A DNA stretch of 64,000 bases from Pontimicrobium sp. SW4 (GTDB lineage: Bacteria > Bacteroidota > Bacteroidia > Flavobacteriales > Flavobacteriaceae): the NCBI RefSeq assembly GCF_039954625.1, contig NZ_CP157199.1, positions 3,224,001 to 3,288,000 of the forward strand. Direction: 5' to 3'. The translations under genes and the position numbers were made by a program. Position 1 is the stretch's first letter. Each line of letters begins with the position of its first letter. This document shows, piece after piece, positions 53,434-62,356 of the stretch. Below the pieces are notes generated by a model. That model had not been told where the DNA came from, made no database searches, and saw only the letters and a program-made list of their open reading frames with translations.

Positions 53434-54582
53434 TTAATTGATTTCTTTTACAAAAGTAGCCAACAGAGTTAACACTTGTGTTACTTCTTTTTCTGAATTA
53501 TAACTGTGTAAACAAAAGCGTAATCGTTCTTGTCTTTCAGGAACGGTTGGTGATAAAATTGGTTTTACGTCAAAGCTTTTATTTTGTAATAAAGTAGCTA
53601 AAGATTTTACTTTTTGATTTCCTGATAATATACAAGATTGTATTGCTGAATTACTTTCTATAAAATAATGTTCCAGTTCTAGTTGTTGCACTTCAGAATT
53701 AAACCATTCAATATTTTTTCGAAGCACACCAATACTATTCGTTATTGTTAATTCCTGATAAGCACTTTTAATAGTTGCTAAAGAGTGAGGTGGTAATCCT
53801 GTTGTATAAATAAAGGGTCGAGCAAAATTCACTAAATATTCTGTTAAAGATGTGCTGCCTAAAATAGCTGAACCATGACATCCTAATCCTTTTCCAAAGG
53901 TTACAATTCGTGCAAATACTTTATTTTCTAAACCAAGCTCTTGAATCAATCCACTACCATGCTCACCAAATACACCTAATGCGTGCGCTTCATCAACAAC
54001 TATATACGCATCATGCTCATTACAAATTTTAGATAGGTATTTTAAGTCTGGAGAATCACCATCCATAGAAAACACACTTTCTGTAACCACATATATGGTT
54101 TCATCATGCTGAATTCGTTTCAGCAGCTCATCAAGATGAGCTAAATCATTATGCCTAAATTTATAGGCTTTAGAATTGCTTATAGAAATACCATCGCGAA
54201 TAGAGGCGTGTATATATTCGTCGTATAAAATAGTATCACCGCGTTGAGGTATTGAAGCGAAAAAACCAACATTGGCATCGTAACCAGAATTAAAGATAAG
54301 TGCCGATTCACTTTTATGAAACTTGCGTAATAGATTTTCTACTTCTTTATATAATGAATGGTTTCCTGATAGTAAACGAGATCCTGTAGCTCCGTTGGTA
54401 AATAAACTATTATCAATTAAATATTGATGCGTTCTTTTAAAAATAACTTCAGACTTCGAAAATCCCAAATAATCGTTAGAAGCGAAGTCAATCAATCTGT
54501 TTTGACTACCCAATTGGCGAAGCGCATTAACCTCTTGCCTTTGATCGAGTTTTGTTTGTAATTTTTTAGGAAAAGACTTCAT
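53434..54582 (-). CDS. bioF: 8-amino-7-oxononanoate synthase
   Basis: PLP enzyme joining pimeloyl thioester and alanine. PLP lysine K231 (TFGKGLGCHGSA), D197-E198-A199-H200 and the SNDYLG motif are present; 382 residues is normal. It is the first gene of the minus-strand biotin series. TATATTTG at 54588-54595 (minus strand) ends 5 bases before the ATG. Confidence 0.95.
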   Translation of the reverse strand: MKSFPKKLQTKLDQRQEVNALRQLGSQNRLIDFASNDYLGFSKSEVIFKRTHQYLIDNSLFTNGATGSRLLSGNHSLYKEVENLLRKFHKSESALIFNSGYDANVGFFASIPQRGDTILYDEYIHASIRDGISISNSKAYKFRHNDLAHLDELLKRIQHDETIYVVTESVFSMDGDSPDLKYLSKICNEHDAYIVVDEAHALGVFGEHGSGLIQELGLENKVFARIVTFGKGLGCHGSAILGSTSLTEYLVNFARPFIYTTGLPPHSLATIKSAYQELTITNSIGVLRKNIEWFNSEVQQLELEHYFIESNSAIQSCILSGNQKVKSLATLLQNKSFDVKPILSPTVPERQERLRFCLHSYNSEKEVTQVLTLLATFVKEIN

Positions 54583-54666
54583 AGAAACAAATATAGATAA
54601 TGGAAGGATAAAGAATTAGCAAAAACCTTAAAATCACATAAATTATCTTTTTAAAGAAATAAATTA

Positions 54667-54694
54667 TTGTTTTTCGATAATTTTTATATATTTG
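54667..54694 (+). promoter_or_regulatory. Consensus Bacteroidetes promoter
   Basis: TTG at 54667, 17-base spacer, TATATTTG at 54687-54694. It precedes the zinc-ribbon gene by 32 bases and probably drives the whole 54727-57540 cluster. Confidence 0.75.
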
Positions 54695-54726
54695 TAATAT
54701 CAATTAATCAAAAATAAAACGAAGTT

Positions 54727-54933
54727 ATGTCTAATAATCAAGAAGTAAAACAAAGAATAGTTAAAGGGAATAAATTAGAGTGCAACGTTTGTAAGCATGA
54801 CAAATTTTGGGGAAGAACGACTTTAATGAATACCCCTAAGATGACCTTTTTTAAACTAGATTGGGCAAATAAGAGCGCATTAAATTATATATGTAATAAT
54901 TGCGGTCATGTACATTGGTTTATGAATAAGTAA
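54727..54933 (+). CDS. Small zinc-ribbon protein
   Basis: A 68-residue protein with two CxxC pairs (CNVCKHDKF at 19-22 and CNNCGHVHW near 57-60), a classical zinc ribbon, joined by a FFKLDWANKSALNYI segment. It resembles nucleic-acid-binding zinc ribbons found beside DUF2975 genes. It is followed by the first DUF2975 gene after 8 bases. Confidence 0.85.
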   Translation: MSNNQEVKQRIVKGNKLECNVCKHDKFWGRTTLMNTPKMTFFKLDWANKSALNYICNNCGHVHWFMNK

Positions 54934-54941
54934 AGAAAATT

Positions 54942-55457
54942 ATGAAAACAAAAAGAATACTTAAAATAATGCATGTTTTTGCTTGGATTGCTTTTATTGG
55001 ATTGTCCATTAAAGCTGGCGCTATTGTGATATCTTATTTTGTGAGTTTTGGTAATGTAGATGCTGCAAAGGATTTGTATGAAGGAATGAGTTATTTCGTT
55101 TATAAACAAAATAGTGAAGTTCATTATACTATACTGGTTTTTTATAGGATTTTGCAGTTTAGTATTCAAGCTTATATTGCTTTTCTTATAATAAAGCTTT
55201 TAAGTAATTTAAATATACAAAGGCCTTTTAATGTCAACGCATTAAGATTAATGCAAAGAATAAGCTTTAGCCTTATATGTCTTTGGGCAATAGTAGTAAT
55301 ACATAATATTCATGTAGGTATATTAGAAGCAAGTACAGGAATAAAGGCAACGCTTCTATCTAGCGAATTTATATACATAGCAGGTATTGTATACGTGTTT
55401 TCTTTATTGTTTAAAAGAGGGTTAGAACTTCAATATGAAAACGATTTAACTATTTAA
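54942..55457 (+). CDS. DUF2975 membrane protein 1
   Basis: A 171-residue four-helix protein with the DUF2975 pattern (MHVFAWIAFIGLSIKAGAIVI; SNLNIQRPFNVNALRLMQRI) and the family C-terminus YENDLTI. Unknown function; in Bacillus members sit beside a tiny HTH regulator (YoaS/YozG). The second copy at 56800 shares the ENDLTI end. Confidence 0.85.
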   Translation: MKTKRILKIMHVFAWIAFIGLSIKAGAIVISYFVSFGNVDAAKDLYEGMSYFVYKQNSEVHYTILVFYRILQFSIQAYIAFLIIKLLSNLNIQRPFNVNALRLMQRISFSLICLWAIVVIHNIHVGILEASTGIKATLLSSEFIYIAGIVYVFSLLFKRGLELQYENDLTI

Positions 55458-55545
55458 TCATAGTCACTTATGCTGTTTTGTTGTAACACATTTAACGAAA
55501 AAACACAGTTAGTAACTGACTATAATATTTAGCTATTAATTTTAT

Positions 55546-56796
55546 ATGAAGATTTTTACACAAGAATATAAAGAACAATGGAACCCATTAAGTAAAATCA
55601 TATTCAGATTACTATTTGCTTATTTTGTTTTCTACATACTTCTAATGTTTTTAAACCCTCTTTTTGAAGTACCATTTAGATGGATTGGTGGAGAGGTTTT
55701 TAAAATAAATTACAAATATGAGGTAGGTGGTAATGGTAGTGGAGATCATACTTATGGGTATTTAACGTTATTTGTAACTATAATTTTAACTTTTTTAACG
55801 GTTGTTGTTTGGAGTATTATAGATAGAAATCATAAAAGTTATAATAAACTTTTGTATTGGTTTTTAGTATTTCTGCGTATTATTTTAGTAGCTGCAATGT
55901 TTCTTTATGGATTTGTAAAGATTTTTAAACTTCAATTCCCATCAGCTTCACTAACACATTTGCTTGACCCTTTAGGCGATTTTTCTCCAATGGGGTTAGC
56001 TTGGACATATATGGGGTTTTCAAAAGGCTTTAATGTATTTGTGGGATTTATGGAAGTGCTTGGTGGTTTACTGTTAATACCTAGACGAACACAAACACTT
56101 GGCTCATTTATAATTATAGGAGTAATGACTCAAGTAGCTATGATGAATTTTTGTTATGATATTCCTGTCAAATTACTTTCAGTTCATCTAGTCTTAATGG
56201 CTTTAGTGATATTTATAACAGACCACAGGTTTTTGAAAGTATTCGTAAAAAATAAAGCTGTAGAAAAATACAATTATTATCATCCTATTAAAAATGCTAA
56301 ATATCATAAAGTCATTTTTTGGATTAAATCTATTGGCTTGTTTATTATTGTAAGTTTTATTTCCTTCAATTTTTATACAACAGAAAGACATAGAGGAGAA
56401 AACAGAAAAAAACCATTACTTTATGGTATTTGGGAAGCTACACACTTTATCAAAAATGGGGATACACTACAACCCTTAATTACAGATAAGTATAGATGGC
56501 GATATCTTATTATTGACTTAAAAGATGAAGCAACTGTAAAGACAATGGACGATGTAAAACATCAATATAAATTTGTAACAGACTCAGTATTTAAAAAAGT
56601 AATGATACATAAAGAGGATTTAGAATCTGAAGATTATAATTTCAACTATGAAAATCCAAATTCTGAATTTCTTCAACTGGATGGAATCATAGAATCAGAT
56701 ACGTTAAGTATTATATTTACGAAAATAGATCATGAAAAATTTAATCTAAACTCCAGAGGTTTTAACTGGATTAACGAACGACCATATAATAGATAA
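55546..56796 (+). CDS. DoxX-like membrane protein with C-terminal domain
   Basis: A 416-residue protein. The central helices (LRIILVAAMFLYGFVKIFKLQ; GFSKGFNVFVGFMEVLGGLLLIPRRT; HLVLMALVIFI) match the DoxX fold, and a ~140-residue C-terminal beta domain follows a last helix (FIIVSFISFNFY). It lies between the two DUF2975 genes, 3 bases before the second. Role unknown. Confidence 0.78.
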   Translation: MKIFTQEYKEQWNPLSKIIFRLLFAYFVFYILLMFLNPLFEVPFRWIGGEVFKINYKYEVGGNGSGDHTYGYLTLFVTIILTFLTVVVWSIIDRNHKSYNKLLYWFLVFLRIILVAAMFLYGFVKIFKLQFPSASLTHLLDPLGDFSPMGLAWTYMGFSKGFNVFVGFMEVLGGLLLIPRRTQTLGSFIIIGVMTQVAMMNFCYDIPVKLLSVHLVLMALVIFITDHRFLKVFVKNKAVEKYNYYHPIKNAKYHKVIFWIKSIGLFIIVSFISFNFYTTERHRGENRKKPLLYGIWEATHFIKNGDTLQPLITDKYRWRYLIIDLKDEATVKTMDDVKHQYKFVTDSVFKKVMIHKEDLESEDYNFNYENPNSEFLQLDGIIESDTLSIIFTKIDHEKFNLNSRGFNWINERPYNR

Positions 56797-56799
56797 AAC

Positions 56800-57324
56800 A
56801 TGAAAAATAACACGACTATTTTAACAGTGATAACTTATGCTGTTTTATTGACAGCAGTTTCAGTGTTACTAAATGATATTAGAGAATTTGATTTGGAGCA
56901 ATTTAAAGAATTTCAAAATTGGGCAAAAACGGCAAATAAAAATGAAAGTTGGTTTACTTCTAAAAATGCGATTAAGTGGAGTTATTATGTTATTAGTGCT
57001 GGACTCTTTTTTTGGAGAGGCTATCTTATTTATGGGTTTAGTTATTTTTTATCCATTTTAAATGAAGTTGATAAGGACAATTACTTTAGCGATAAAAATA
57101 TTTCTTACTTCAAGAAGATTGGAAATATATTTATTGCCTACACTATAAATGTATTAGTGTTACGATTTTTATTGGCTTTAATTGGAAAGTCTTCTTTTAA
57201 TTTCTTTACAGAACTTAAAACAGAATTTTCACTATTGATTCCTTGTGGTTTGGCATTTTATTTATTGGCAGAGATTTTTAAACGAGGAAAAGAGGCTAAA
57301 GAAGAAAACGACCTAACCATATAG
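56800..57324 (+). CDS. DUF2975 membrane protein 2
   Basis: A 174-residue four-helix paralogue of the protein at 54942, ending in KEENDLTI. It is followed after 9 bases by the HTH regulator gene, the arrangement seen for DUF2975/YozG pairs elsewhere. Confidence 0.83.
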   Translation: MKNNTTILTVITYAVLLTAVSVLLNDIREFDLEQFKEFQNWAKTANKNESWFTSKNAIKWSYYVISAGLFFWRGYLIYGFSYFLSILNEVDKDNYFSDKNISYFKKIGNIFIAYTINVLVLRFLLALIGKSSFNFFTELKTEFSLLIPCGLAFYLLAEIFKRGKEAKEENDLTI

Positions 57325-57333
57325 ATATAGCTT

Positions 57334-57540
57334 ATGCCAATTATTGTAAATCTAGATGTTATGCTAGCCAAACGGAAAATGAAGAGTAAAGATTTAGCAG
57401 AAATTGTTGGTATAACCACAGCAAACTTATCGATTCTAAAATCTGGCAAAGCAAGAGCTATTCGTTTTTCAACTTTGGAAGCTATTTGTAAAGCATTAGA
57501 GTGTCAACCAAGTGATATTTTGGAGTATGTTGAAGATTAG
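57334..57540 (+). CDS. Xre-family HTH regulator, YozG type
   Basis: A 68-residue single-domain Cro/CI repressor (VMLAKRKMKSKDLAEIVGITTANLSILKSGKARAIRFSTLEAICKALE). Such proteins accompany DUF2975 genes and probably regulate them. Its stop overlaps that of the convergent gene by 4 bases. Toxin-antitoxin function is not suggested. Confidence 0.9.
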   Translation: MPIIVNLDVMLAKRKMKSKDLAEIVGITTANLSILKSGKARAIRFSTLEAICKALECQPSDILEYVED

Positions 57541-58094
57541 TCTAGATGTTTAATTTCCCCAGATTCGATAGTTGCTTTTTTGTCTATCCATCTAAAATTA
57601 TTTCTTTGAGTAGCATCTAATAAATCAACATTTAAGAGTTCTGATAACTCAAAAGCTATTAGAAAAGCATCTTTAAAATTAAACTCTTCATAAAGATCCC
57701 AGTGCTTATTTTTATTATTCCATAGATTGACTTGAAATGTACTTTCATTAATTGCATAAAGAGAAATATAGTCAAATTTTGGCATAGGTTGCCACTTACC
57801 GTATCTAAAAATTCCTATTGTAAACTCCCTTTTAAAAAGTTTTTTATCAAAATCAAAATAGCAATTTATGTTGTAATAAAAATAGATTGCCAAAAAGATG
57901 ATAGGAAAAATGATTTTTAGAGTATCAAAATGAGCATAAAAATGTTTTTCCTTAAGAGAAAAATCCATAGTAATAAGAAAGTAAATAAAAAGACCTAGTG
58001 CAATTGTATAAAAAAGAGCTACAAGAATACGCCATTTTAAAGAGTTTTGTCGTTCTATATAAGTTACTACTTGTTGCACAATCAAATATAGCAA
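57537..58094 (-). CDS. Two-helix membrane protein, unknown function
   Basis: A 185-residue protein with two N-terminal helices (ILVALFYTIALGLFIYFLI; LKIIFPIIFLAIYFYYNI) and a soluble tail with a PH-like pattern (YCFDFDKKLFKREFTIGIFRYGKWQPMPKFDYISLY). I do not recognise a family. The frame begins with TTG at 58094; GTG at 58079 is another candidate, and I cannot decide between them. Confidence 0.6.
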   Translation of the reverse strand: MLYLIVQQVVTYIERQNSLKWRILVALFYTIALGLFIYFLITMDFSLKEKHFYAHFDTLKIIFPIIFLAIYFYYNINCYFDFDKKLFKREFTIGIFRYGKWQPMPKFDYISLYAINESTFQVNLWNNKNKHWDLYEEFNFKDAFLIAFELSELLNVDLLDATQRNNFRWIDKKATIESGEIKHLD

Positions 58095-58164
58095 TTATGG
58101 TTAATTTGCATAGAGATTAAAATACTATCTTAGATGCTTCAAAAACACTATTCACTTATCAATC

Positions 58165-59964
58165 ATGAAAAAAATATTTTTATTAATTACACTTTTAGCA
58201 TTTTTCAATTGCAAAGAATCAAATACGGAAGAAACATCAAAAGGTGTATCATCAACCTATGCTATTTCGTTTGAAAATGCTGTACATCACGAAGCAAATG
58301 TCGAAGCAACATTTACCAATTTAAAATCTGGTGAAGTAGAATTTAGAATGAGTCGTACTTCTCCAGGGCGTTATGCATTACATGAATTTATGAAAAATGT
58401 ATATGCAGTTAAAGTAACCGACGGACAAGGAAACGAACTGGAAACTACAAGACCAGATCCTTATTCATGGAAAGTAAATGGACATGATGGTACTTTAAAA
58501 GTATCATATACATTATTCGCCAATAGAAGTGATGGAACCTATGCACAAATAGACGAAACACATGCACATTTAAACATTCCAGCAACATTTATATACGCAC
58601 CAAGTTTAGCTAATGATGAAATAGAAGTAACGTTTAATGCTCGTGAAGACTTAAATTGGAAAATTGCAACCCAATTAAAACATAAAGCAGGAAACACCTA
58701 TTACGCCAAAGATTTACAATATTTTATGGATAGTCCTACGGAAATTAGTAATCATGGTGTTCGTTCGTTTGATGTAAATGGGCAAACTGTACATTTAGTA
58801 TTACACCATAATGGAACAGACGCTGAATTGGATGAGTATTTTGACAAAGTAAAGAAAGTAGTACTAGAACAAGAAGCAGTTTATGGAGAATTACCCGATT
58901 TCGATTATGATAACTATTATTTCTTAGCTTGTTATATCCCTAATGCATCAGGAGATGGTATGGAACATCGAAATTCAACAGTTTTAACATCTACTAGAAG
59001 TTTAGCTGATGGTGGTATGAATAGTAATATTGGTACAGTATCTCACGAATTATTTCATGCTTGGAATGTAGAACGTATTCGTCCGCAATCTTTAGAACCT
59101 TTCGATTTTGAAGAAGCAAATATGAGTGGAGAGCTTTGGTTTGCCGAAGGATTTACAAGTTATTATACCAATTTAGTTCTTTGTCGTGCAGGATTAATGA
59201 GTCAGGAAGATTATGTAAACGGACTTACAGGAACGTTTAATTATGTATGGAACTCTCCTGGGAGACAATTTTTTAATCCTATAGAAATGAGTTATCAAGC
59301 ACCGTTTGTAGATGCAGCTCGTTCGGTAGACCCAGTAAATAGAGGTAATACATTTATTTCTTATTATTCGTATGGAAGTGCTTTAGGGTTAGCATTGGAT
59401 TTATCACTTCGTGAAAACGATCTGAATTTAGATGATTACATGAAATCGGTTTGGACTAAATTTGGAAAGAAAAAACAGCCATATACTATTCCAGATTTAC
59501 ACAATGCGCTTAGCGAGTATGCAGGAAAAGAGTTTGGAGATAATTTTTTTAATAATTACATATACAAAAGTGATATGCCACAAATGAAGCGTTTGTTTGA
59601 AAATGTTGGAGTATCATTAACTCAAGATGATACAAAAGTAAGTTTTGGAGCAAGTGTGAGAGATGGGAAAGTTTTTGGAAACACCACAATTGGTTCTTCA
59701 GCTTATGAAGCTGGATTAGAAAATGGAGATACTATTATTCAAGTAGGAGACTATGTAATAAGTGATGAATTAGATTTCAATACCATAATAACGAAGTTTA
59801 AAGTAGGAGATGTAGCCAAAGTGGTATATGAGCGTTTAGAAAACAAAAAAGAAACAACCATAACTTTTAAACCAGATCCTTCATACGCTATAGGTATAAA
59901 CGAGAATTCTAGCGATAAACAAAAAGCTACACGAGAAGCTTGGTTGATTAAAAAAAGTAAATAA
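58165..59964 (+). CDS. M61 family metallopeptidase, lipoprotein
   Basis: A 599-residue glycyl-aminopeptidase-type peptidase. Signal peptide with lipobox LLAFFNC, N-terminal beta-sandwich domain (ISFENAVHHEANVEATF), catalytic zinc motif HELFH at about 294-298 with the downstream Glu in GELWFAEGF at about 329, and a PDZ domain near the C-terminus (GLENGDTIIQVGDYVISDEL). Typical of flavobacterial periplasmic or surface peptidases. Monocistronic. Confidence 0.93.
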   Translation: MKKIFLLITLLAFFNCKESNTEETSKGVSSTYAISFENAVHHEANVEATFTNLKSGEVEFRMSRTSPGRYALHEFMKNVYAVKVTDGQGNELETTRPDPYSWKVNGHDGTLKVSYTLFANRSDGTYAQIDETHAHLNIPATFIYAPSLANDEIEVTFNAREDLNWKIATQLKHKAGNTYYAKDLQYFMDSPTEISNHGVRSFDVNGQTVHLVLHHNGTDAELDEYFDKVKKVVLEQEAVYGELPDFDYDNYYFLACYIPNASGDGMEHRNSTVLTSTRSLADGGMNSNIGTVSHELFHAWNVERIRPQSLEPFDFEEANMSGELWFAEGFTSYYTNLVLCRAGLMSQEDYVNGLTGTFNYVWNSPGRQFFNPIEMSYQAPFVDAARSVDPVNRGNTFISYYSYGSALGLALDLSLRENDLNLDDYMKSVWTKFGKKKQPYTIPDLHNALSEYAGKEFGDNFFNNYIYKSDMPQMKRLFENVGVSLTQDDTKVSFGASVRDGKVFGNTTIGSSAYEAGLENGDTIIQVGDYVISDELDFNTIITKFKVGDVAKVVYERLENKKETTITFKPDPSYAIGINENSSDKQKATREAWLIKKSK

Positions 59965-59987
59965 TTTAAGATTTATAGCATACTAAA

Positions 59988-60031
59988 AACTAAAGCAAAT
60001 ATGTACCTTTATAAGCATGTTTGCTTTAGTT
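59988..60031. promoter_or_regulatory. Inverted repeat spanning the umuC start
   Basis: AACTAAAGCAAA (59988-59999) and TTTGCTTTAGTT (60020-60031) are perfect 12-base arms. The 20-base spacer contains a TACCTTTA -7 box and ends with the ATG, whose following codons form the right arm. Possible operator or start-codon hairpin. Confidence 0.55.
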
Positions 60032-61273
60032 GATTGTAATAATTTTTATACTTCTTGTGAACGCGTATTTAATCCTAATTTACGTGAAAAACCTGTTGCT
60101 ATTTTAAGTAATAATGATGGTTGTGTTATTTCCATGAGCGATGAAGCTAAGGATTTACAACTTCCCTTTGGAGCACCAATTTTTAAATGGGAAGAGTTTT
60201 GTAAAGTTAATGGTATAGAAGTATTGTCGTCAAACTACCCTTTGTATGGAGATATGAGCAGTCGGGTAATGTCAATTTTACACCAATTTACTCCAGATGT
60301 GGAGGTGTATAGTATTGATGAAGCTTTTTTAGAATTTATAGGATTTGATGAATATAATTTTGATGATTATGGAAATCAAATAAGACAGCGCATTTTAAAA
60401 TGGACAGGTATTCCAACATGTGTAGGGATTGCACCAACAAAAGCATTAAGTAAAGTTGCTAACAAAATAGCAAGAAAGTTCCCTAAAGAGACTAAAGGGG
60501 TTTATGTTATAGATTCTGAAGAGAAGCGAATTAAAGCCTTAAAATGGATTAAATTAAAAGACGTTTGGGGAATAGGAAGAGGGCTTCAAAAACGATTAGC
60601 TTTAAAAAACTGCAAAACCGCATTTGATTTTATACAATTATCTGATGAGTGGATTCGCAAGAATTTCTCAATAACCGAATGGAAACTAAAAAAAGATTTA
60701 GAGGGTATTTCAACTTTAAAGTTAGATGAACTTCAAACGAAAAGAGCAATAGCAACGACGCGAAGTTTTGAATATACGTTTTCTGATATTGACAATATAA
60801 AAGAGCGTATTTCAACCTTTGCGACGAGTTGTGCAGAAAAGTTACGAAAACAAGAATCTAGTTGTTATATGATTATCGTTTTATTAAGTAGCGATAGACA
60901 TAAAAAGCAATTAGAACAGCATCGGGTTAGTGAGGTAGTGAAATTAACATATCCTACAGACTCAACATTAACCATTTGTAAACATGCGGTAGAAGCTGTT
61001 TCGTCAATTTTTAAAAAAGGCATAAAATATAAACGTGCAGGTGTTATTGTAACAGGATTAGTTCCTACGTATAATCATCAGCTAAATATGTTTGAATATG
61101 AAAACCCTAAACATAAACCTTTAATGATAGCTATTGACGGTATTAATAAAAAGTATAAAGATTATAAAATAAAACTCGGTAATCAGGATTTGGAGCGTAC
61201 CTGGAAAATGCGTCAAGAACGTTTATCACCAAGGTATACTACAGATATAAAAGAGATTATAACAATAAAGTGA
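60017..61273 (+). CDS. umuC: Y-family DNA polymerase V subunit
   Basis: Translesion polymerase. Metal-binding D7 in MFALVDCNNFYTSCE and the second acidic pair in VYSIDEAFLEF near 100-104, the palm and little-finger regions and a C-terminal DUF4113-type tail (LERTWKMRQERLSPRYTTDI) are intact; 418 residues is normal. It precedes rather than follows the umuD-like gene, with about 100 bases of palindromic repeat between. Confidence 0.93.
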   Translation: MFALVDCNNFYTSCERVFNPNLREKPVAILSNNDGCVISMSDEAKDLQLPFGAPIFKWEEFCKVNGIEVLSSNYPLYGDMSSRVMSILHQFTPDVEVYSIDEAFLEFIGFDEYNFDDYGNQIRQRILKWTGIPTCVGIAPTKALSKVANKIARKFPKETKGVYVIDSEEKRIKALKWIKLKDVWGIGRGLQKRLALKNCKTAFDFIQLSDEWIRKNFSITEWKLKKDLEGISTLKLDELQTKRAIATTRSFEYTFSDIDNIKERISTFATSCAEKLRKQESSCYMIIVLLSSDRHKKQLEQHRVSEVVKLTYPTDSTLTICKHAVEAVSSIFKKGIKYKRAGVIVTGLVPTYNHQLNMFEYENPKHKPLMIAIDGINKKYKDYKIKLGNQDLERTWKMRQERLSPRYTTDIKEIITIK

Positions 61274-61278
61274 TTGTC

Positions 61279-61349
61279 ATTCCTGCGAAGGCAGGAATCC
61301 AATAAATAGTAAATAAGTTAAATAAATAGATATCTGCCTTCGCAGGAAT
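61279..61349. repeat. Inverted pair of REP-like palindromes
   Basis: ATTCCTGCGAAGGCA (61279-61293), itself a hairpin with GCAGGAAT, faces its reverse complement TGCCTTCGCAGGAAT at 61335-61349. The block separates umuC from the umuD-like gene. Confidence 0.75.
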
Positions 61350-61371
61350 AACAAAATAAACTAGCAGATTA

Positions 61372-61806
61372 ATGTATAAAACAAAAAACATGGTCTTTTT
61401 TACACCTCAAAAAACAAATAGCTTAGGCGCAATACTTGTAGATACAGGAATATCAGCTGGATTTCCTTCTCCTGCAGAAGATTTTAAGCAACAACGATTA
61501 TCGTTAGATGAAGAACTTATTAAGAATAAAGAAGCTACTTTTTTTGCACGTGTAAGTGGACAATCAATGATAAATGCAGGGTTAAATGATAATGATTTAT
61601 TAGTCATTGATAGGAGCTTAGAACCAGAGCATAATAAAATTGCTGTATGCTTTTTGGATGGAGAATTTACAGTAAAGCGATTAAAGGTTAGTAAAGATGA
61701 AGTTTGGTTGCAGCCGGAAAACCCAAATTATCCTATTATAAAGATTACACCAGAAAATAATTTCATTATCTGGGGAATAGTAACTAATGTGATAAAGAAG
61801 GTGTAA
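61372..61806 (+). CDS. umuD: UmuD-like S24 peptidase
   Basis: A 144-residue self-cleaving accessory of DNA polymerase V. S65 (SGQSM) and K102 (FTVKRLK) form the Ser-Lys dyad, and the cleavage site A29-G30 is in GISAGFPSPAEDF. No DNA-binding domain, so it is UmuD- rather than LexA-like. A second ATG at 61390 is possible. Placed after umuC. Confidence 0.93.
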   Translation: MYKTKNMVFFTPQKTNSLGAILVDTGISAGFPSPAEDFKQQRLSLDEELIKNKEATFFARVSGQSMINAGLNDNDLLVIDRSLEPEHNKIAVCFLDGEFTVKRLKVSKDEVWLQPENPNYPIIKITPENNFIIWGIVTNVIKKV

Positions 61807-61810
61807 TATT

Positions 61811-62356
61811 TTGAAGCTAGAAGTTCAATATAAGAGAGCTGAAACAGAAGAAGAATTACATCAAATTCTAGAACTTCAACGCAATAATATATTATCAAAA
61901 ATTTCAGACAACGAGAAGCAACGTGAAGGATTTGTAACAGTACACCATACTTTTGAAGTTTTAAAAGCAATGAATGATAAATGTCCTCATATTCTTGCAA
62001 AGAAAGCTAATAAAGTAATAGGATATGCATTATGTATGCTTGAAGAGTTCAAAAATGATATTGAAGTATTACAGCCCATGTTTCAGCAGATAGATAGTTG
62101 TCTGAAAAATAACAAATCATATATAGTTATGGGACAAATTTGCATTGATAAGGCTTTTCGAAAACAAGGCATTTTTAAAGGGTTATATAACTATATGAAA
62201 CGCGAATTACAAACTAATTTCGATTTAATTGTTACTGAAGTTGATGAGGAGAATACAAGGTCTTTAAATGCCCACTATGCTGTTGGGTTTAAACTTTTGC
62301 ATACATACAAATCTAATCAGCAAGACTGGGCTTTAATATATTGGAACTATAGCTAA
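61811..62356 (+). CDS. GNAT family acetyltransferase
   Basis: A 181-residue single GNAT domain (QICIDKAFRKQGIFKGLYNYM carries the acetyl-CoA motif A). The only plausible start is TTG at 61811, preceded by AAGG-like purines; no ATG lies nearby. Substrate unknown. It follows umuD by 4 bases. Confidence 0.85.
   Translation: MKLEVQYKRAETEEELHQILELQRNNILSKISDNEKQREGFVTVHHTFEVLKAMNDKCPHILAKKANKVIGYALCMLEEFKNDIEVLQPMFQQIDSCLKNNKSYIVMGQICIDKAFRKQGIFKGLYNYMKRELQTNFDLIVTEVDEENTRSLNAHYAVGFKLLHTYKSNQQDWALIYWNYS

Noticed and set aside
57334..57540. Toxin-antitoxin antitoxin
   Set aside because: No toxin-like partner adjoins it; DUF2975 neighbours indicate a YozG-type regulator.
61279..61349. CRISPR-like repeat pair
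   Set aside because: Only two units, in opposite orientation, with stems and no spacers of even length; better explained as REP-like palindromes.
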